20,068 nt of DNA from CAYLJO01 sp964383905 (lineage in GTDB: Bacteria > Acidobacteriota > Blastocatellia > Pyrinomonadales > Pyrinomonadaceae). The notes beneath the pieces were generated by a model. The model worked only from the letters and a program-made list of their open reading frames with translations. It had not been told where the DNA came from and made no database searches. How positions within the stretch are numbered: the stretch's first letter is position 1; each line of letters begins with the position of its first letter. Location: assembly GCA_964383905.1 (NCBI GenBank), contig CAYLJO010000115.1, positions 1-20,068 on the forward strand. Reading direction: 5' to 3'. The position numbers were made by a program, and so were the translations under genes. This document shows, piece by piece, positions 14,076 to 20,068 of this stretch.

Positions 14076-16403
14076 GTGAGAAAACTACGTTTGGCCGCAA
14101 TTACTATTGGTTGCTGGACGATTCTGTCTCTCGCGCAAGCGTACCCTCAGGACATGCCATGCGCCGGCTACCTTCAACATGAGGTGTCGCCGCAAAATCG
14201 GAGGGTAACTCTCCACGGTCGGGTAGTCGATGCCCGCACAGGCGAGCCGATCTCGAAGGTTAAGGTCACTGTCAACGGGTCGCAGCAGAGCGCAACGACA
14301 GACGAGGGCGGCGCTTTTACCCTCCGAGACCTACAGCCGGGCGAAATCGAGATGTTCATCACAACGGTGAATTATGGGCTGGTCAAAAAGAGGATCCTCC
14401 TCACCGCCGGAAAGAATGCGGAGGCCGTGATCGCCCTTAATCAAGAAGCCGCTACTTTGACCGAGCATGTCACCGTCACGGCAGACCCGTACGAAACAAC
14501 CCAAACCAACGTGGCGTCCGAGCAGACGCTCAATAAATCAGAGCTTCAGGCCCTCTCGAGCGTGCTCGTCGGTGACCCGGTGCGAGCCGCCCAGGCACTA
14601 CCCGGCGTCGTTGCTAATGATGATTTCCGCAGCGAGTTCGAGGTACGGGGCGCCGGGTTCGATCGCGTGGGGCTCTTCCTGGACGGCGTGCTCACGGAGA
14701 ATTTTGTGCACACTGTACAGGGCGGATTTCCGGATACAGGATCGCTTTCAGTCATCAATACCGATACGGTCGGCGCGGTGTCGCTCATGAGCGGAGCATT
14801 CCCGGTGAAGTACGGAGACCGCACGGCGGCGGTGCTTGATGTCACGACCAGAGATGGCAACCGCGTGAAGCCGGCGGGCCGCATCGCCGCGAGTTTGAGC
14901 AGCGTATCAGGTGTCGTTGATGGGCCTTTGGCGAAGGGTCGTGGCTCATACCTCTTCGCCGCGCGTAAGAGTTATGTCGGGTATCTGGTACAACGTGTCG
15001 GCCAGGGGAAGGGTTTTTTTAACAACCCTCCCGTCTTGAATTTTGCCGACGCGCAGGGCAAAGCGCTCTACGATCTGACACCCCACAATCAAATCGGCAT
15101 CTCGGCCATTTTCGGCGCCTTCGATTATGACCGCAACCGTGATCGCAACCAGTTGGGCCTGAGTAATGTTTTTCGCGGCAAAACGCGGGACCTGCTCGTC
15201 AACGCCCAATGGAGCTATGCGCCTGATCCTCGCTTCTTCGCGCAGACGCGGGTCTTCGGCTTACACACTAGCTTCAACAATACGAACCGCGATGACGCCA
15301 CTCTTGATGATGGGCATCGCGCGCAGTTCGGTGTGCGCAGCGACATTAACTTTCTGGCGCATCCCAGGCATCGCATTGAGGCCGGTCTATACGTGCGCTC
15401 AATGCGCGCAGACAATCTCAGTAAACGCTTCGACTATTTTCTGGGAGCGCTGCGTGACCTGGAAAGCTATCACCGCCGCGGTACAGAGCAAGGCTATTAC
15501 GCGCAGGACACCTGGATCAGCGAGCGCCTGGGCCTCGCTTTGACGGGAGGCGGGAGGGTCGAACATAGCAGCCTGACCGGCGAAACCCTGTTTTCTCCGC
15601 GGGCGTCGCTTGGCCTTACGCCCGGGAGTGGCTGGAGAATTCGCGCGGCTTTTGGCCGGTACTATCAATTCGCTGATTTCGAGCAACTACTGGGGCGCTT
15701 CGGCAATCCGGGCCTGCGCGCCGAGCGTGCCACACATTACAATGCCAGTGTCGAGCGGCTCTTTGGCAGCAGAACACGCGTGCTGGCTGAGGTCTATGAC
15801 CGTGAGGATGCCAACCTGTTCTTTAGCCTCTCAGAGCCCCGTCTGTTTGCGAACCAAGTCACCTTCACCGAATTTCCATTCCGCAACGCCCTCAGCGGGC
15901 ACGCGCGGGGCGTCGAGTTGACGCTGCAAAGACGAAGTGCCAATCGCCTCACCGGGTGGGTGTCGTATGCTTACTCGAAGACTCGTTTGAAAGACCCGCA
16001 AAGCGGTCTCAGCTTCGTGAGCGACTTCGACCAGCGCCATACTATTAACATGTATGGGAGCTATCGCTTCACGGAGACTTTTAATCTGAGCGGGCAGTGG
16101 CGTTACGGCAGCGGCCTGCCCGTCCCCGGTTTCTTTCGACAGGATGGACCGAATTACTTTCTGGCGAGCGGGCGCAACCTCGCCAGAGTGCCCGCCTATA
16201 GCCGCGTTGACGTGCGCCTGAACAAAGCATTCCTCTTCAAGCGGTGGAAGCTGACCCTGACCGGTGAAGTCTTGAACCTTCTCAACCGCGAAAATGTCCG
16301 CTATGCCGGTTTCGGCGGATTCGGACCCAGAGGTGAGGTCTTTGGTCATTTAGACAGAATCCTACCGATCCTGCCTTCGGCAGGTGTGGTCGTTGAATTC
16401 TGA
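14076..16403 (+). CDS. TonB-dependent outer-membrane receptor with N-terminal carboxypeptidase-regulatory-like domain
   Basis: A 775-residue outer-membrane receptor. A signal peptide (about 1-23) leads into a carboxypeptidase-regulatory-like Ig fold (about 43-120: VTLHGRVVDARTGEPISKVKVTVNG, split by DEGGAFTLRDL). The plug domain (about 135-265) contains VTVTADPYE, FEVRGAGFDRVGLFLDG and VSLMSGAFPVKYGDRTAAVLDVTTRDG. The beta-barrel runs to a C-terminal aromatic residue (VVVEF), as expected for outer-membrane insertion. Such receptors import large or scarce solutes using TonB energy; the acidobacterial forms often serve carbohydrate uptake. The start is GTG, with GGGGGA about eight bases upstream. 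The GH31 glycosidase follows 137 bases downstream on the same strand, suggesting an oligosaccharide substrate. No SusD-like lipoprotein is present. Overall length is short for a SusC-type protein. Confidence 0.92.
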   Translation: MRKLRLAAITIGCWTILSLAQAYPQDMPCAGYLQHEVSPQNRRVTLHGRVVDARTGEPISKVKVTVNGSQQSATTDEGGAFTLRDLQPGEIEMFITTVNYGLVKKRILLTAGKNAEAVIALNQEAATLTEHVTVTADPYETTQTNVASEQTLNKSELQALSSVLVGDPVRAAQALPGVVANDDFRSEFEVRGAGFDRVGLFLDGVLTENFVHTVQGGFPDTGSLSVINTDTVGAVSLMSGAFPVKYGDRTAAVLDVTTRDGNRVKPAGRIAASLSSVSGVVDGPLAKGRGSYLFAARKSYVGYLVQRVGQGKGFFNNPPVLNFADAQGKALYDLTPHNQIGISAIFGAFDYDRNRDRNQLGLSNVFRGKTRDLLVNAQWSYAPDPRFFAQTRVFGLHTSFNNTNRDDATLDDGHRAQFGVRSDINFLAHPRHRIEAGLYVRSMRADNLSKRFDYFLGALRDLESYHRRGTEQGYYAQDTWISERLGLALTGGGRVEHSSLTGETLFSPRASLGLTPGSGWRIRAAFGRYYQFADFEQLLGRFGNPGLRAERATHYNASVERLFGSRTRVLAEVYDREDANLFFSLSEPRLFANQVTFTEFPFRNALSGHARGVELTLQRRSANRLTGWVSYAYSKTRLKDPQSGLSFVSDFDQRHTINMYGSYRFTETFNLSGQWRYGSGLPVPGFFRQDGPNYFLASGRNLARVPAYSRVDVRLNKAFLFKRWKLTLTGEVLNLLNRENVRYAGFGGFGPRGEVFGHLDRILPILPSAGVVVEF

Positions 16404-16540
16404 GGCCATTTGATAATATAGTGAGTGCCCTTAAGGCCATAACCATCCCCTCCCTCACGACCGGGGGACTGCTCCATCATTCACCCTTTATGTAAGTCGG
16501 CTCTGCGGGTGATAAGGAAAAGTGAAGGGGGAAGATACGA

Positions 16541-18946
16541 TTGAACTCTGATCTCATTAAGCATCGCCGGCTGTCTGGCAGTCTCTGGCTTTGGGCTTTG
16601 ATCTTGATCAGCTTTTTTGGCTGCTACAGGGGCGCAACGGCCCAGGTGCTCGGTGATCCGGTGGACGTCAGCCAGGAGTTCCAGAAACTGGAACAGGTCT
16701 ATTTTGTCGGTAACCGGGTTGTGAGCTTTGATCCCGCCACGGGCACTGGCACACTCGAATGGGCCAGGTACACGCGGCAGCCGAGCCTCTCATTCAACAA
16801 GGTTGATCTGGGATTGGTCAGGGGCAGGTCAACTGAATTTCCTTCGACCGAGTATGATGAGAATCCGGCCTTGCCTTTCTCCATCTCGCTGGTGAGTCCT
16901 CGAACCGTGCGGCTGCGTTTAACGACCCGCTCCGCGTCCCTGCGGCAGGCGCCCTCTCTGATGCTCGTCGCTAACCCTCCCAAGGATAACTCATGGCAGG
17001 TCGAACAAACCGATCGGGTCATCACCTACACGAGCTCCTACGGGCAGGTTCGCCTCATCAAAGATCCCTGGCATGTGGAGTTTTATGACAAACGGGGGCG
17101 ACTCCTGACGCGCACGCAAAACATCGGCGACCCGCGAACCTTCTTCACCCCCGTCCCGTTTTCCTTCATCCGCCGCGCGAGCGATTTGAGCCGCCGCACC
17201 GCCGCCAGCTTTCAACTCTCATACGACGAGAAAATCTTCGGGTGCGGCGAATCCTTCACACGCCTAAATAAGCGCGGACAAAAGATCGTCCTTTATACGA
17301 GGGATGCGATGGGCGTACAGAACCAGCTGATGTACAAGCCCGTCCCTTTCTTCATGAGCAGCAACGGGTACGGCATGTTCGTCCATACCAGCACACCCGT
17401 CACCTTCGACTTCGGGCAGACCTACGATCAACACAACGTCATCTATACCGGGGATGAGGACTTGGACATCTTCGTCTTTCTGGGTAGCCCGAGGGAGATC
17501 CTTTCGGAGTACACGGCGCTGACCGGCCGCAGCCCCGTCCCACCGCTCTGGTCCTTTGGCTTCTGGATGAGCCGTATTACGTACAAGTCTGAAGATGAAG
17601 TGCGCGATGTGGCGGCGAAGCTGCGACAGTATCGCATCCCCAGCGACGTTATTCACCTGGACACCGGGTGGTTTGAGACGGACTGGCGGAGTAATTACAA
17701 GTTCTCCACGTCGCGCTTCCGCGACCCGGCCAGGATGATCTCCGATCTGAAGAACCAGGGCTTCCACATCAGTCTCTGGCAGTATCCCTATTTCACCAGC
17801 AAGAACGAGATTTACCAGGAAGCGGTTGCGAGAGGTTACGTAGTCCGCAACGAAGGCGGGACACTGCCGTTTGAAGATGCGGTTCTCGACTTCAGTAACC
17901 CGGAAGCCGTGAAATGGTATCAAGGTCTGCTCTCGAATCTGCTGAAAATGGGCGTCGGCGCAATCAAAGTGGACTTCGGGGAGGGCGCTCCGTTAAATGG
18001 CCTGTATGCCTCGGGCCGGTCCGGCCTCTACGAGCACAACCTCTACCCCTTGCGCTACAACAAGGCGGCCGCGGACATCACCAAAGAGGTGACGGGCGAT
18101 TCGATCATCTGGGCCAGAAGCGCCTGGGCCGGGAGCCAGCGCTACCCTCTGCACTGGGGTGGTGACGCCGAGAATACCAATTCGGCGATGGCCGCGGAAC
18201 TTCGCGGCGGCCTCTCATTCGGTCTCTCGGGCTTCACCTTCTGGAGCCACGATGTCGGCGGTTTCGTCGAGCGCGCCCCGCGCGATCTTTATCGCAGGTG
18301 GCTGGCGTTCGGCGTGCTCACTTCGCACACGCGAGCGCACGGCGCTCCCCCGCGAGAGCCCTGGGCCTATGACGAAGATTTTGTCAATGACTTTCGCCGC
18401 GCCGTAGAGCTCAAGTATTCGCTCATGCCTTACATTTATGCGCAGGCGAAGGATTCCTCGGCGCACGGCTTTCCGATGCTGCGCACGCTCTTCTTCGAGT
18501 ATCCGGACGACCCCACCTCCTGGTTGATAGAAGACGAGTACATGTTTGGCTCTGACCTTCTGGTGGCCCCTCTGATGGAAGAGGGGAGTGGCCGCAACGT
18601 CTATCTTCCGCCGGGGTCGTGGATCGATTATCAAACGGGCCAGGTATATCGCGGGGCGCAGTGGCGTCAGATCACTGCCGGGCCGATTCCGGTAGTGTTG
18701 CTTGTGAAGGATCATTCTGTGATCCCACACATACGCGTCGCGCAGAGCACATCAGAGATGAACTGGAATGATGTGGAGTTGCGCGTTTTCAGCACGGACG
18801 ACTCACCCGCCACCGGTCTCTTTTCGCTCCCACAGGGGAGCCTCCAGTCCCTCAGTTTGGAGACTGATCAGGGTGGTTTCGTCATGAAGAATGATCCCCT
18901 GCCGGGTAAGGTGAAATGGCAGATCAGGCGCTTTGAGACCCGGTAA
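16541..18946 (+). CDS. exported glycoside hydrolase family 31 (alpha-xylosidase / alpha-glucosidase-like)
   Basis: An 801-residue retaining alpha-glycosidase. The signal peptide (SLWLWALILISFFG, then ATAQ) places it in the periplasm or outside. An N-terminal beta-sandwich precedes the (beta/alpha)8 barrel. The nucleophile motif is AIKVDFGE with Asp478 and the acid/base motif is HWGGD with Asp542, a spacing like that of E. coli YicI. The KVDFGE form (rather than WxDMNE) and LSGFTFWSHDVGGF place it nearer the alpha-xylosidase side, so substrates may be xyloglucan oligosaccharides or isoprimeverose. Alpha-glucosidase activity is not excluded. C-terminal beta domains complete a full-length protein. 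The start is TTG with AAGGGGGA about nine bases upstream; the signal peptide supports it. It probably works with the preceding TonB receptor. Confidence 0.92.
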   Translation: MNSDLIKHRRLSGSLWLWALILISFFGCYRGATAQVLGDPVDVSQEFQKLEQVYFVGNRVVSFDPATGTGTLEWARYTRQPSLSFNKVDLGLVRGRSTEFPSTEYDENPALPFSISLVSPRTVRLRLTTRSASLRQAPSLMLVANPPKDNSWQVEQTDRVITYTSSYGQVRLIKDPWHVEFYDKRGRLLTRTQNIGDPRTFFTPVPFSFIRRASDLSRRTAASFQLSYDEKIFGCGESFTRLNKRGQKIVLYTRDAMGVQNQLMYKPVPFFMSSNGYGMFVHTSTPVTFDFGQTYDQHNVIYTGDEDLDIFVFLGSPREILSEYTALTGRSPVPPLWSFGFWMSRITYKSEDEVRDVAAKLRQYRIPSDVIHLDTGWFETDWRSNYKFSTSRFRDPARMISDLKNQGFHISLWQYPYFTSKNEIYQEAVARGYVVRNEGGTLPFEDAVLDFSNPEAVKWYQGLLSNLLKMGVGAIKVDFGEGAPLNGLYASGRSGLYEHNLYPLRYNKAAADITKEVTGDSIIWARSAWAGSQRYPLHWGGDAENTNSAMAAELRGGLSFGLSGFTFWSHDVGGFVERAPRDLYRRWLAFGVLTSHTRAHGAPPREPWAYDEDFVNDFRRAVELKYSLMPYIYAQAKDSSAHGFPMLRTLFFEYPDDPTSWLIEDEYMFGSDLLVAPLMEEGSGRNVYLPPGSWIDYQTGQVYRGAQWRQITAGPIPVVLLVKDHSVIPHIRVAQSTSEMNWNDVELRVFSTDDSPATGLFSLPQGSLQSLSLETDQGGFVMKNDPLPGKVKWQIRRFETR

Positions 18947-19151
18947 ATCCCGACCGGCTAAGATGAATAAGGCGTCCTGCACAGCCAGAGCACGATTGAC
19001 TTGAGGGAAAGAAGGAAGGCCATTCACAGCGGAGAATGCAAAGGATACAGAGGGAAACCAGACCATGAAGAGATCATAATGCTTGTTCGGTGCAGCGGGA
19101 TCAGGCTAATATGAGGCGCTCGATTATCCTGAAGCAGGGATTGAAACCTAA
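18947..19151. other. intergenic region with purine-rich CACAGCGGAG / ACAGAGGG stretch
   Basis: No gene is seen. Around 19024-19061 the plus strand has imperfectly repeated purine-rich pieces (CACAGCGGAG, GGATACAGAGGG). From memory, such CAGAGGA-type strings recur between genes in many environmental bacterial genomes, so this may be one copy of a dispersed repeat. Nothing else in the window matches it. Confidence 0.3.
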
Positions 19152-19901
19152 ATGGGCCGAACACGGCGAGTCCAATTGGCGGTTATAATTCTCTTCGGAT
19201 TACTTAGCCTCTCATTCGTCATACAGAAAGAATCCTCGGCCGCTCAGCAGCCAAACCCGGCGGGGACGCCAAAGCAGGCAGCAAATCCTCGGGCACAGGA
19301 GGAGCCGAAGAACCTGCAGGTGCTCAAGGGCATGTCCGGGCAGCAAGTGGTGACGTTGATGCAGTCCTGGGCGGCGGCGCTCGGCGTACAGTGCAATTAC
19401 TGCCACGTCCGCCCTTTCGAGGCCGACACCCCGCGTAAAGCAGTCGCCCGGCTGATGCAGCGCGATTATGTGACGGCCCTGAAGCACAAGGACGGCCGCC
19501 CCCTCAGTTGTCAGGACTGCCATCAGGGGCAGCCTAACTTTCTTCGCACGCGACCGTTTGAAGGCGTGCTCGGCAGGAAGCTGCCCGACGTTCGCGTGCT
19601 GACCGGCATGGATAAAGACCAGTTGATTCGGGTGATGGACGGGTTGGCGAAGGCGCTGGGCACTAAATGCAACTACTGTCACACCGCGGAATTTGAGGAT
19701 GACACCTCGCGCAAGCAGGTCGCCCGCTTCATGATGGCGGAGTTCACCCGCGGGTTAGTGAAGCAGGACGGGGGTGCGGTCAGTTGCGCTGACTGTCATC
19801 AGGGTCATGGGCGTTTACTGAGCGTGCTGCCGTTCCCGCGGCCGGAGGGGCACCGGCCCGCCGGCGGCAATGAGCCCACACCGAAGAAGGCCAGACCATA
19901 A
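19152..19901 (+). CDS. exported tetraheme cytochrome c with internal duplication (reaction-centre cytochrome c subunit-like)
   Basis: A 249-residue protein with an N-terminal hydrophobic segment (about 8-25), a Pro/Gln/Ala-rich linker and four CXXCH motifs: CNYCH (81), CQDCH (120), CNYCH (173) and CADCH (212). Residues about 54-132 and 146-223 are two copies of one unit: L-(x)-GM, helix with Met, ALG-(V/T)-(Q/K)-CNYCH, ARxM, then SCxDCHQG. Met70 and Met162, eleven residues before each CNYCH, are candidate sixth ligands, as in the reaction-centre cytochrome subunit family. In acidobacteria this family occurs without photosystems, so a periplasmic electron-transfer role is inferred. A stop codon sits just before the ATG, fixing the start at or after 19152. 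A purine-rich AGGGA lies 12-13 bases upstream. Confidence 0.9.
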   Translation: MGRTRRVQLAVIILFGLLSLSFVIQKESSAAQQPNPAGTPKQAANPRAQEEPKNLQVLKGMSGQQVVTLMQSWAAALGVQCNYCHVRPFEADTPRKAVARLMQRDYVTALKHKDGRPLSCQDCHQGQPNFLRTRPFEGVLGRKLPDVRVLTGMDKDQLIRVMDGLAKALGTKCNYCHTAEFEDDTSRKQVARFMMAEFTRGLVKQDGGAVSCADCHQGHGRLLSVLPFPRPEGHRPAGGNEPTPKKARP

Positions 19902-20068
19902 TTGCCGGCAGTTCGGGTAGTGGCGTGATCATCTCCGGCTACTCCACTCGGCTCTCCGGCCTTGGACCGGCTCGTTCATCTTCGGCCCCTCGCTTTAGAG
20001 CATGTCTTGCTCTCTAAGGATCAAGTACAAAGTTTCGCCAGCCCGGTCGAATTCATGAGAGGAAGTGA
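19902..20068. other. 3' flank of the window, non-coding as far as visible
   Basis: No gene can be supported. An eight-base-pair stem (CTTTAGAG at 19993-20000 with CTCTAAGG at 20012-20019, one G-T pair) lies about 90 bases after the tetraheme cytochrome stop but lacks a U-run. An ATG at 20055 has no ribosome site and too little sequence to judge. Confidence 0.3.

Noticed and set aside
1..20068. CRISPR array, transposon, integrase, toxin-antitoxin or tRNA
   Set aside because: No regularly spaced repeats, transposase or recombinase motifs, or tRNA cloverleaf were seen on either strand.

Overview
The window reads as chromosome of an Acidobacteriota-like bacterium (moderately high G+C, mixed strands, sparse operons). 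This placement is inferred from gene types. These are a VWA protein of the kind common in acidobacteria, a TonB-dependent receptor with an N-terminal carboxypeptidase-regulatory-like domain, a Ser/Thr kinase with an N-terminal zinc-ribbon-like stretch and a C-terminal extracytoplasmic domain, and a cytochrome resembling the reaction-centre cytochrome c subunit. No rRNA or tRNA gene is present to confirm it.

Region 1 (74-4988, minus strand) is a sugar-phosphate block. In transcription order it holds an N-acetylglucosamine-6-phosphate deacetylase-like amidohydrolase, a decayed sugar/organic-acid (MFS) transporter, phosphoglucomutase, a sugar-phosphate nucleotidyltransferase, a tandem ACT-domain protein and an unknown 91-residue protein coupled to it by an ATGA overlap. 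Together the intact enzymes could feed amino-sugar or glucose phosphates into nucleotide-sugar synthesis.

Region 2 (5308-10199) has a small exported cytochrome c on the plus strand and a Uma2-like gene remnant. It continues with three minus-strand genes: an exported VWA-domain protein, a membrane fatty-acid-hydroxylase-family protein and a transmembrane Ser/Thr kinase whose catalytic-loop HRD is replaced by LGD.

Region 3 (10582-19901, plus strand) starts with a broken TPR-type exported protein. A probable two-gene operon of a cobalamin-type radical SAM protein and a class I methyltransferase follows. Then come a TonB-dependent receptor and an exported GH31 alpha-xylosidase/alpha-glucosidase-like enzyme, which look like an oligosaccharide-use pair without a SusD partner. 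The last gene is a four-heme cytochrome built from an internal duplication.

I found no CRISPR array, transposase, integrase or recognisable defence island. The most notable points are three separate gene relics in 20 kb, the unusual kinase active site, the duplicated tetraheme cytochrome and the uncharacterised radical SAM/methyltransferase pair. None of these amounts to proof of a new system.
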